In this document: positions 26,506-32,716 of the stretch, piece by piece | How the letters are laid out: the number at the start of each line of letters is the position of its first letter | Numbering within the stretch: position 1 is the stretch's first letter | Assembly (NCBI GenBank): GCA_028717805.1 | Contig: JAQUNC010000027.1 | Location: 1 to 32,716 of the forward strand | From: Atribacterota bacterium | GTDB taxonomy: Bacteria > Atribacterota > Phoenicimicrobiia > Phoenicimicrobiales > Stramentimicrobiaceae | DNA: 32,716 bases | Direction of reading: 5' to 3' | Position numbers and translations under genes: made by a program | The notes under the pieces: generated by a model | Database searches by the model: none | What the model was told of the DNA's origin: nothing | Seen by the model: the letters and a program-made list of their open reading frames with translations, nothing else

Positions 26506-27660
26506 TTAATTTTCTCCTCCAGAATAGCTCATCACATATTCAAATTGACCATCCTTTACAACATTTATTACTGCCGGTTTGTCCAAAGGATTATGAGTTA
26601 AAGGATCCATAGTAAAATTATCTGTTGTTAATACTTTTAAGTTCTTGGTATTTTCAATCGCTTTAGCTAATGTTTCCCCATCAGTAGTACCTGCTCGCTT
26701 CATTGCATCTACTACCAATAATAATGCATCAACAGCCATTACAGGGTTGGGAAGAACTGGATCTGTACCATAAAGTGCCCTATATTCTTCTAACCATTCA
26801 CTTAAGGCTGGGTCTGCTAAATCTGCTAAATTAGTAAAATAAAATCCTTCTGTTGCTTCTCCACCTATCGTTACCAAATCAGGACTACCTACACCATCTC
26901 CTCCCATAAATGGTGCTGTAATTCCTAAGTCACGAGCCTGTTTTGCAATTAAACCAGCTTCTTTCTGCATTGTTGGTACATAAAGAATATCTACAGGAGA
27001 TGCTTTAATTTTACCTAAAATAGCCCTAAAATCTAACTCTCCACTACGAAAAGCTTCTTTATTGACAATTGCGCCACCTAAAGCGGTAAAATTGTCTATA
27101 AAGTAATCAGCAAGCCATGAAGAATAATCTGAACCAACATCATAAACGATGGAAGCTTTTTTTGCTCCTAACTCATTATAGGCAAAATTAGCGGCAATTT
27201 TCCCCTGGAAAGGATCAATAAAACAAACTCTAAAGGCATACTTAAAAGGAGTACCATCTTCTGCAACGGTTGCCATTGGATTTGTAGCTGTAGTTCCGAT
27301 TTGCGGAGTCTTGCCTTCCTCTGCAACAGTTCGTGCAGCAATAAAGGTACCGCTTTGAGCTAAACCAATGATAGCAGCTACATTATCCCTATCTATCAGT
27401 CTCTGGTTAACAATGACTGCTTCTGGAGGATTAGCTCTATTATCGTACTCGATTATCTCAAGGTTCTTTCCTAAAACTCCTCCCTCCTGATTAATCTTTT
27501 CAACAGCCATTTTAAGAGCATTCAATTCGGATAATCCCCACATGGAGGATGGCCCGGTCAATGAAACATTCGCTCCGATCTTAATTGTATCGCCTTGAGC
27601 AAGAGTAAAAGAACAAAATAGGATTAAAAACAAAATAGTAATTATGCTTTTTTTAAACAT
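26506..27660 (-). CDS. livK: Branched-chain-type amino-acid ABC transporter, substrate-binding protein
   Basis: A 384-residue type I periplasmic binding protein (Leu/Ile/Val/amide family). Residues 1-21 are a signal peptide (MFKKSIITILFLILFCSFTL) ending near AQG. A cysteine lies inside the signal but does not form a proper lipobox, so secretion as a soluble protein is likely, which would imply a periplasm. The mature start IKIGANVSLTGPSS and the motif AAIIGLAQSG are typical. The ligand cannot be told from sequence, and these proteins bind varied amino acids, amides and urea. The ribosome site is GAGGAG. It heads the liv-dcyD-ddh transcription unit, and its position points to the imported amino acid feeding those enzymes. 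Confidence 0.92.
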   Translation of the reverse strand: MFKKSIITILFLILFCSFTLAQGDTIKIGANVSLTGPSSMWGLSELNALKMAVEKINQEGGVLGKNLEIIEYDNRANPPEAVIVNQRLIDRDNVAAIIGLAQSGTFIAARTVAEEGKTPQIGTTATNPMATVAEDGTPFKYAFRVCFIDPFQGKIAANFAYNELGAKKASIVYDVGSDYSSWLADYFIDNFTALGGAIVNKEAFRSGELDFRAILGKIKASPVDILYVPTMQKEAGLIAKQARDLGITAPFMGGDGVGSPDLVTIGGEATEGFYFTNLADLADPALSEWLEEYRALYGTDPVLPNPVMAVDALLLVVDAMKRAGTTDGETLAKAIENTKNLKVLTTDNFTMDPLTHNPLDKPAVINVVKDGQFEYVMSYSGGEN

Positions 27661-28165
27661 CTTTTTCTCCTCTCCCTCTTTCTTTTTTAAATAAAAATCA
27701 TACTAAAACCACTCTATTTTCTCAGTTCCTTTATTTATCACTCCTTTCTTTTTTAATACCATTCTCTATCAGCACTTATACCTTGACTTAAATTAATTTA
27801 AATTGAATTGGTTATTCGTGTTGTCTTTACTATAATATAGATACAATCCAAATACCACTATGAGAAAGAATAAGGTTCACATGAGTTAAGGATTATTTCG
27901 CTGCAAGCTTTAAAAATATTATACTAGTACCTATATATAAACACAACAACTTTACTTATACTTACAGAATCTCATATCTTTCTAGAATGATCTCAAAAGT
28001 AGCTAAAATTTAGTTATCCAATTTGTCAACAGATAAAAAATGCCTAATTAGATCAAGGCAGATAATGAGTCACAAATCATATTATTGTAATGGGAATGGA
28101 AAAGAAGAAAATGTGTAAATGCTAATATCTCGAATTCAACACATCTTATTGGTACTTTAAATTAT
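27661..28165. other. 505-bp intergenic region upstream of livK
   Basis: This gap separates the importer operon from the aminomutase operon; both run on the minus strand. It contains a probable terminator for the upstream unit (28035-28060, listed separately) and the livK ribosome site. I could not identify a convincing minus-strand -35/-10 pair for livK, and a plus-strand TTGGTT/TATAAT-like match leads to no gene. No riboswitch fold was recognised. Confidence 0.5.
28035..28060 (-). terminator. Probable Rho-independent terminator after the EamA gene
   Basis: TGCCT (28041-28045) and AGGCA (28056-28060) can pair around a 10-nt loop. In the minus-strand direction the stem runs straight into six T (complement of 28035-28040). 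It lies about 105 bp beyond the EamA stop. The stem is short, so the call is moderate. Confidence 0.5.
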
Positions 28166-29002
28166 TTAATTTTTAATATTGTTTGTATTACTGCAAGTAA
28201 AATATAATATGCCACTTACTATAATTATTATCGAACCTATGATTGATAACAAATCTGACATAACTCCAAGACAGGCAAATTCTAACATTGCAGCAAAGAC
28301 AATCTGGGTATAAAGGTATGGTGCTACCATATTTGCTGGCGCAAATCGATAGGCCAGTGTTAAACCAATTTGGGAACCAATAGCAGCAAAACCTAAAATT
28401 AATAGGAGAATTAAATCCCAAAGACCAGGTATTACAAAATTACCCTGCCACAACAGTAAAATAATTGCCATTATTCCAGTAATATAAGCATAATAATTAA
28501 TAATAACCCAATAGTCATCACTCAGACGAAGATACCTTATTATTATATGAGCAGTACCCATTAATATTGCCGAAATTATAGCAAGAACTGCTGGAAATAT
28601 ATCGGTTCTAAAACCAGGCTTAATAACAAATAAAGCACCAATAAAAGCCAGTAAAATAAGAGGAATTTGTTTAAGATTATACTTTTCTTTAAGAAAAATA
28701 ATTGACATAATTATAATAAAAAATGGGCTTAGACGTTGAATAGTAATTGAATCCGTTATTGGCATTTTGGTATAAGTATAAAACATTGCAGTCACACCTA
28801 ATGCTCCAAGAAATCCTCTTAAAAATAGTAATGGTTTATTTCTACCCAATATTGGTGTTTCTTTTTTCATTAATATAATTATTGGAATAATTATCATGGA
28901 TGGGATATTTCTAAATAAAACTATCTCCATCAAAGGAATATTTTTTAATAATTTAATAATAAATGCAATAAGAGCAAAAAAGAAAGCAGCTATAATCATC
29001 AA
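28166..29002 (-). CDS. EamA/DMT-family membrane transporter
   Basis: A 278-residue polytopic membrane protein with about ten hydrophobic segments in two EamA repeats. The first repeat begins IIAAFFFALIAFIIKLLK and contains LFRNIPSMIIIPII and PITDSITIQRLSPFFIIIMSI with FLKEKYNLKQ. The second contains LRLSDDYWVIINYY and LTLAYRFAPANMVAPYLYTQ. Members export amino acids, nucleosides or other metabolites. The start is uncertain: TTG at 29002 or the next ATG, with an in-frame hydrophobic lead (NYKLGILL) upstream lacking a standard start. A G-run that could be a ribosome site lies about 30 nt further up. It follows the P-loop gene by 106 bp and may export or exchange a product of the aminomutase pathway, which is inference. 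Confidence 0.83.
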   Translation of the reverse strand: MMIIAAFFFALIAFIIKLLKNIPLMEIVLFRNIPSMIIIPIIILMKKETPILGRNKPLLFLRGFLGALGVTAMFYTYTKMPITDSITIQRLSPFFIIIMSIIFLKEKYNLKQIPLILLAFIGALFVIKPGFRTDIFPAVLAIISAILMGTAHIIIRYLRLSDDYWVIINYYAYITGIMAIILLLWQGNFVIPGLWDLILLLILGFAAIGSQIGLTLAYRFAPANMVAPYLYTQIVFAAMLEFACLGVMSDLLSIIGSIIIIVSGILYFTCSNTNNIKN

Positions 29003-29108
29003 TAAAATACCCAGTTTGTAATTTTTTGTATTTTTCCCCCCATCTATTTAGTAATTATTCATAACAATCCCTTCTTCATGTGTTGGAATTGATTTTCTTT
29101 ACTATTTT

Positions 29109-30221
29109 TCATTTATTAATATTTAAAAATTTTTTTATAACGATTACCAATTCGGGGCTTTCTTCTCCCATAATATTTATTATGGGAAGAGCTAATCTAT
29201 TTCTCATTTTCTGATATAACTGGTATCCATCTATCCAAGCCATTTCATAACTGTCTTTTCCAAATCTGCTATATTTTGGATAAAAGGGATTAATGGTAAC
29301 TGCTAAAATTGGTAAATTATAAAGTGTCTTGATTTTGATTCCCTTGTTTAATATATCCTCAATTATATCCATAAGATGGTTAATATCTCGGGTACCGACT
29401 AACAGAAAAGTAGGATTATTAACAAGGATTGTCTTTCCTTTAAACAATTCAGAGTATTGCTCAGATATTTTTTTTAATATATTATCCTGAAAAATACCTG
29501 GAATATATATTTCTTCTGTTTCTTTTTCATCAATACTATCAATTAAATTGCTAAGCGTTTTTTGACTAATCAAAGAATGGCTTTTCAGCTGTCTTTTATA
29601 TCCATTTTTCTGGAAAATGACAATATTATTATGATGCTGTATTATTTCTTGATTAGAAATCTTTTGTTTCTCCCTCAGTGGTATATTAAATGCTCTTATT
29701 ATACTTTCTGTTTCATCTACAAGTAAATCAATATCAGTTTGACGAGAGGCTCCGGTTGCTAAGATTAATGCATCACAATTAATCAATGGTATCATTCGGT
29801 TTAATGCCCCGTCAACCAGAATAAGTTGGCTTTTTTCTTTCTTCAATTTTTGCAGGATGCAAAGAAGATCTTTACCTTTATTTGGACCTGCTAATATAAC
29901 TAATCCTCCTTGTAATACTTTCCCTATTAGCACTTGTCCCAGGGATGTTTTAACTGATGTTTTTTCAACTATTTCAATTTTCGCCTCAGAAACAGAAAAG
30001 CATTGTTTAGCAGTTCCTACCAGGTCCCCTTGTTTAACATAAATACGGGGTTTGGGTAATCCGGTAATATTATCTATATCCTCTCCATCATAACCAATAC
30101 TGGTTAAACCTACTTTAATTCCTTCTTTATTTGACCATTCTAATAAATAGCTCGCAGTTGTAGTTTTTCCAGTATTTTTAGCAGTGCCCAGTATTCCAAT
30201 TACTTTACTATTAATCTCCAT
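29109..30221 (-). CDS. P-loop NTPase, possible aminomutase reactivating factor (KamB-like)
   Basis: A 370-residue protein. The P-loop GTAKNTGKTT (12-21) has the same spacing as in dethiobiotin-synthetase-like SIMIBI ATPases, and a Walker B-like LILVDGALNR lies at 133-142. A motif SIGYDGEDID (41-50) could hold the metal-binding acidic residues. The rest, from about 185, is not recognised. It starts 11 bp after the aminomutase stop, so the two are made together. Cobalamin aminomutases and mutases commonly travel with ATP- or GTP-dependent reactivases. From memory, KamB of the lysine 5,6-aminomutase cluster has a similar GxAKNxGKT loop, which I cannot verify here. Its usual MutS-like partner KamC is not in the window. 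The NTPase call is firm, the role tentative. Confidence 0.6.
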   Translation of the reverse strand: MEINSKVIGILGTAKNTGKTTTASYLLEWSNKEGIKVGLTSIGYDGEDIDNITGLPKPRIYVKQGDLVGTAKQCFSVSEAKIEIVEKTSVKTSLGQVLIGKVLQGGLVILAGPNKGKDLLCILQKLKKEKSQLILVDGALNRMIPLINCDALILATGASRQTDIDLLVDETESIIRAFNIPLREKQKISNQEIIQHHNNIVIFQKNGYKRQLKSHSLISQKTLSNLIDSIDEKETEEIYIPGIFQDNILKKISEQYSELFKGKTILVNNPTFLLVGTRDINHLMDIIEDILNKGIKIKTLYNLPILAVTINPFYPKYSRFGKDSYEMAWIDGYQLYQKMRNRLALPIINIMGEESPELVIVIKKFLNINK

Positions 30222-30232
30222 ATACTATTTCT

Positions 30233-32083
30233 CTATCTCTCAATTAAGGTATTTCTTCCAGCACGACCAGGGTAAGCTCCATCCTGAGGGCTACCCAACA
30301 ATCCTTCATAAAGAGCATTAATAAAACTGCCTCTTTTAGCAACTTTTTCTAGAGTTGCTTGTATTCCTTTTGTAATCTCCTTCTCATATTCTTTTGCTTT
30401 ACTGGTCGGCTTCATTTCTGCTTTTCCTAAGAAACGAAATACTTCCTGTACAGCTCTTAAAGTATCGATCCTGGAAGAGAGAGAAATTGGCCCTCTAGAA
30501 TAGGCTTCATCCGCAGAAGCTATGGTAATAGCATTCACCTTGAGAGAAATAGCGAGAGCAGCATGCAAAGCAGTAGTTAAAGAGGATTGGATTCTGTCTT
30601 CAGAATGAGTCATAAAACCAATTGGCTCCCCAGGCCAAATTGGGGCATCAATAATGGAACGTAAGCTGTTAATCTTGGCCACATTATAGTCAATATAATT
30701 ATCATCCATTTTACCAGTAATCATAACATCAGGTGAATAACAAAAGAGGGGTTTTAATATTGGCTGAGCCTTTAATTTCAAAGCTAAATCAGCAATAATT
30801 AATAAACCAGCAAATGATTTATATGCTGGAACACCCCCTAACTCTTCATTGGTCGGCTCATCAAAAGGCATCTTATATTTTGCCGCATATTTTATTGCTT
30901 CAAGACCATCAATAGTCAATCTTGCGGGATCAGTGCCACCATTTAATGAACCATATACTATATGAATTTTGGTTAAATCTGCACCTAATTTGCCAGCTAT
31001 GACAGCTGTTTCTGGTGTATTTAATCCACGATGAGCCCTAACTGTCCAGATTGTTTCTTTATGAAGTGAAGATTTTATTTTTGCTAAATTTTCCCAGGTA
31101 ATAATGGAACCATCCTCTTCGTGAGATAGTACTCCTTCCAATAGTCCTTCGGTACGCGCACCCCATGAAGGATCAAAATGAAATACTCCATCTGCTCCCC
31201 AGGCTTCACTAGTTTTAATATGAGCAATATCCATAATAGGACAACCTGTTCCATACTGTACAAATACAAGAGGTAAAGACTGCGTATGCCTCATTTTTTT
31301 AAAATTAGTGTTTTCTTTTTGTTTTTGTATATAAATATCAAGCTTGTTTATTTCTTCTGGAGATAATAATCGAACTTTATCAGGCAATAATCCCTGTTGA
31401 TAGAATCGACTAATTTTATCATCACAATAGGAGAGATAATTTTCTTTTAAAACTTTAATTTTCCGCGCTTTATCCTCATCAGTAAGGACATCGTCTTTAT
31501 AAACATTGATCATTTTTCCCCTTAATTTTGCTCTTTCAATTCCAGGGCTGCTTTTCCTCTGACTCCATTGAATAATTTCATCTGTTATTTCATTTAATAG
31601 GCCTCTGATTCTATTATTCTTATATTGATAAGTATGACTGGCAGGAATGGATATCTTTTTTCTGAATAACTTTTCCTTTTCTCTTTGAAACTCTCTATCC
31701 TCAATATAAGCTATTATCTCTTCAAAATCTGTTCCTGCCCCAAATCCTTTATCAAAACCTAATTCAGAAGCTAATTGTGGAGTGATTGCCTTTCCTCCTA
31801 ACACTACTTTGGCTTTATCTCTGATCTTAGCCGCTTCTGCCATATCAATAAATTTACCTAATAATTCTGCTACTCCATAACCCAGTGTTCTGCTTACCAA
31901 AACATAATTTGCATCAACATCACTTGCCCGATCAATAATTTCTTCTAAGGGTAAATCAGGGGGCAATAAAACAGTATAGTGGCCTCTTTCTTTTAATTTT
32001 CTATTTAAAATCTTTAAAGCAACATCATGAACTGGGTCCAGTGGAATTAGTAATATTTTTCTTTTATTAATACTATTATTCAT
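30233..32083 (-). CDS. Cobalamin/PLP-dependent aminomutase, permuted OraE/KamDE type
   Basis: A 616-residue protein. Residues 7-130 are a B12-binding Rossmann domain of the KamE/OraE type: DPVHDVA (16-22) in place of DxHxxG, then YVLVSRTLG, VVLGGKAI and GFGAGTDFEEI. The PLP lysine, which in KamE lies 13 residues after the motif Asp, corresponds to K29. Residues 140-260 are a helical linker. Residues 265-555 look like the TIM barrel of KamD/OraE: VFVQYGTGCPIMDI, FHFDPSWGARTEG with GA(T/R)TEG conserved, and TALHAALAISLKVNAITIAS. Known OraE has the barrel first and the Rossmann domain last; lysine 5,6-aminomutase has them on two chains. The order here is reversed. Enzymes of this class move a terminal amino group of lysine or ornithine. 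The substrate is unknown. Confidence 0.82.
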   Translation of the reverse strand: MNNSINKRKILLIPLDPVHDVALKILNRKLKERGHYTVLLPPDLPLEEIIDRASDVDANYVLVSRTLGYGVAELLGKFIDMAEAAKIRDKAKVVLGGKAITPQLASELGFDKGFGAGTDFEEIIAYIEDREFQREKEKLFRKKISIPASHTYQYKNNRIRGLLNEITDEIIQWSQRKSSPGIERAKLRGKMINVYKDDVLTDEDKARKIKVLKENYLSYCDDKISRFYQQGLLPDKVRLLSPEEINKLDIYIQKQKENTNFKKMRHTQSLPLVFVQYGTGCPIMDIAHIKTSEAWGADGVFHFDPSWGARTEGLLEGVLSHEEDGSIITWENLAKIKSSLHKETIWTVRAHRGLNTPETAVIAGKLGADLTKIHIVYGSLNGGTDPARLTIDGLEAIKYAAKYKMPFDEPTNEELGGVPAYKSFAGLLIIADLALKLKAQPILKPLFCYSPDVMITGKMDDNYIDYNVAKINSLRSIIDAPIWPGEPIGFMTHSEDRIQSSLTTALHAALAISLKVNAITIASADEAYSRGPISLSSRIDTLRAVQEVFRFLGKAEMKPTSKAKEYEKEITKGIQATLEKVAKRGSFINALYEGLLGSPQDGAYPGRAGRNTLIER

Positions 32084-32110
32084 TTCTAATATATGCTCTT
32101 ATACTCTCAT

Positions 32111-32359
32111 TTATTTATACAAATTTAACCACCCGTAAGCATCTCCGGGTTTATATATATTAGCTCTTATTCTGATACGAACTCCGGAACCTAAAAATTC
32201 AATAAACACTATATCTTTATCTCTGAATCCCAATTTCTCCATTATTGCCAGTCCTATCCTTTTTCCTTCTTCTTCGCTTTGGCAAGCAATAAAAGTTTCA
32301 ATATCCAGGGAATCTACAATCCTATTTAAAGTTTCAGACTCCTCTTTCATATGCTTCAC
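32111..32359 (-). CDS. Small protein, possible stand-alone aminomutase dimerisation domain
   Basis: A protein of 79-82 residues. The upstream GTG at 32359 overlaps the ribosome site, so the ATG at 32350, with AAGGTG 8 nt before it, is the likelier start. The sequence is alpha/beta: a helix EEGKRIGLAIMEKLGF, then strands DIVFIEFLG and VRIRIRANI. This pattern of AAKQIALKMG-like helix, acidic turn and two strands resembles the N-terminal dimerisation segment of KamE (OAM_dimer) that normally comes just before the Rossmann domain. It lies 27 bp before the aminomutase gene. It does not look like OraS. A separate small subunit completing the split enzyme is the best reading, but the similarity is weak and judged by eye. 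Confidence 0.5.
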   Translation of the reverse strand: MKHMKEESETLNRIVDSLDIETFIACQSEEEGKRIGLAIMEKLGFRDKDIVFIEFLGSGVRIRIRANIYKPGDAYGWLNLYK

Positions 32360-32365
32360 ACCTTC

Positions 32366-32388
32366 TTTTCTCGATTATCCCGAGAAAA
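32366..32388 (-). promoter_or_regulatory. Hairpin just before the aminomutase small gene
   Basis: TTTTCTCG (32366-32373) and CGAGAAAA (32381-32388) form a perfect 8-bp stem with a 7-nt loop, ending a few bases before the AAGGTG ribosome site. There is no T-tract in the minus-strand direction, so it is not a plain terminator. It could modulate translation start or mark an RNA-processing site. No cobalamin or lysine riboswitch core was recognised around it. Confidence 0.4.
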
Positions 32389-32581
32389 TTATTAAATAAT
32401 TTTCTTCTATAAAATACTTCTTAATTCTTTCTCTTTTTCTTTGTGCTTAATCTTTTTCTCAATATTTTTTTATAATTTAAAAATTTCATTCCAATCAGCC
32501 ATATTAAAATAACAGTCATGTATTTTATTATTTATTTTCCTGGGAAACGGAAACGGTTCTTTAAAACAAGTAGTCTACCTA

Positions 32582-32716
32582 TTACTTTCCATCCTGACCT
32601 CCTGCCAGTATCCCCAGGGGAACAGGCTTGGTAGGGGGTCGGAAGGTGGAAAGGGGTATCTCCTCTACTTTTTTGTTCAGATATCGGGCTATAGCCTGGA
32701 GAAGTACTCTCCGGCA
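32582..32716 (-). CDS. C-terminal end of a [2Fe-2S]-type amino-acid oxidoreductase subunit (partial)
   Basis: An open frame enters from the right edge and ends in TAA (complement of 32582-32584), giving 44 residues. It begins CRRVLLQAIARYLNK and contains PLSTFRPPTKPVPLGILAGG. The FRPPxKPVPLGxLA tail with a preceding Cys-Arg helix is, to my recollection, the C-terminal end of BFD-like [2Fe-2S] subunits of sarcosine, opine or D-amino-acid FAD oxidoreductases. Base composition here is clearly richer in G and C than elsewhere in the window, partly because of the Pro, Gly and Arg content. It is upstream of, and on the same strand as, the aminomutase genes, with a 223-bp gap. The catalytic part lies outside the window. 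Confidence 0.6.
   Translation of the reverse strand, partial: CRRVLLQAIARYLNKKVEEIPLSTFRPPTKPVPLGILAGGQDGK

Noticed and set aside
27808-27836. Plus-strand TTGGTT-17-TATAAT promoter-like pair
   Set aside because: No plus-strand gene lies downstream; chance matches are expected in such AT-rich DNA.
32111-32359. Small gene as OraS, the usual small subunit of ornithine aminomutase
   Set aside because: OraS is about 120 residues and all-helical in character as I recall; this protein is shorter, has a helix-strand-strand pattern and shares no recognisable motif.
32360-32716. Possible cobalamin or lysine riboswitch before the aminomutase genes
   Set aside because: I looked for the B12-box and the lysine-riboswitch core on the minus strand. 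A GTCAGGA-like match falls inside the coding 3' end of the upstream gene, and the rest of the consensus is absent.

Overview
The window is 32.7 kb of AT-rich bacterial chromosome. It is densely packed, mostly with short operons, and has strong AGGAGG-type ribosome binding sites and frequent TTG/GTG starts. No rRNA, tRNA, phage or CRISPR array was seen. The gene content fits an anaerobic, amino-acid-using bacterium: a cobalamin/PLP aminomutase, a branched-chain-type amino-acid ABC importer, a D-cysteine-desulfhydrase-like enzyme and a diaminopimelate-dehydrogenase-like enzyme. A candidate phylum such as Atribacterota, or a deep Firmicutes-like lineage, would suit. That placement is an impression and was not tested.

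Layout. (1) 1-2076, minus strand: a DNA repair and nucleoside operon, deoC-xth-sbcD. sbcD carries an in-frame TGA, and homology continues beyond it. (2) 2127-2771: the 5' remnant of a transposase. (3) 2845-4987, minus: parA overlapping ftsZ, both with TTG starts. (4) A 950-bp AT-rich divergent spacer, then fadD-type acyl-CoA synthetase on the plus strand. (5) 8171-9895, minus: a membrane-anchored coiled-coil LysM protein with internal repeats. (6) 10156-15000, plus: a Lon-like protease, a TPR protein and a LiaF-like membrane protein, closed by a bidirectional terminator facing clpB. (7) 15247-19820, minus: clpB, a B3/4-domain protein and a bifunctional-nuclease (BFN/UVR) protein. (8) 20043-27660, minus: livK-livH-livM-livG-livF, then a D-cysteine desulfhydrase-like PLP enzyme, a meso-DAP dehydrogenase-like enzyme and dapF. 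(9) 28166-32716, minus: the 3' end of an iron-sulfur oxidoreductase subunit, a tiny protein, a large B12-binding plus TIM-barrel aminomutase, a P-loop protein and an EamA transporter, followed by a probable terminator.

Region 9 is the most interesting part. The 616-residue protein carries the KamE/OraE-type cobalamin-binding Rossmann domain at its N-terminus and the KamD/OraE-type TIM barrel at its C-terminus. This is the reverse of the domain order I know for ornithine 4,5-aminomutase OraE. The tiny gene just upstream resembles the dimerisation segment that precedes the Rossmann domain in KamE. Together they look like a split, circularly permuted aminomutase. The adjacent P-loop protein could be its reactivating factor. 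With region 8 (importer, PLP enzyme, D-amino-acid-type dehydrogenase) it suggests a pathway for taking up and degrading a diamino or D-amino acid. The substrate is unknown, and the two regions look like separate transcription units.
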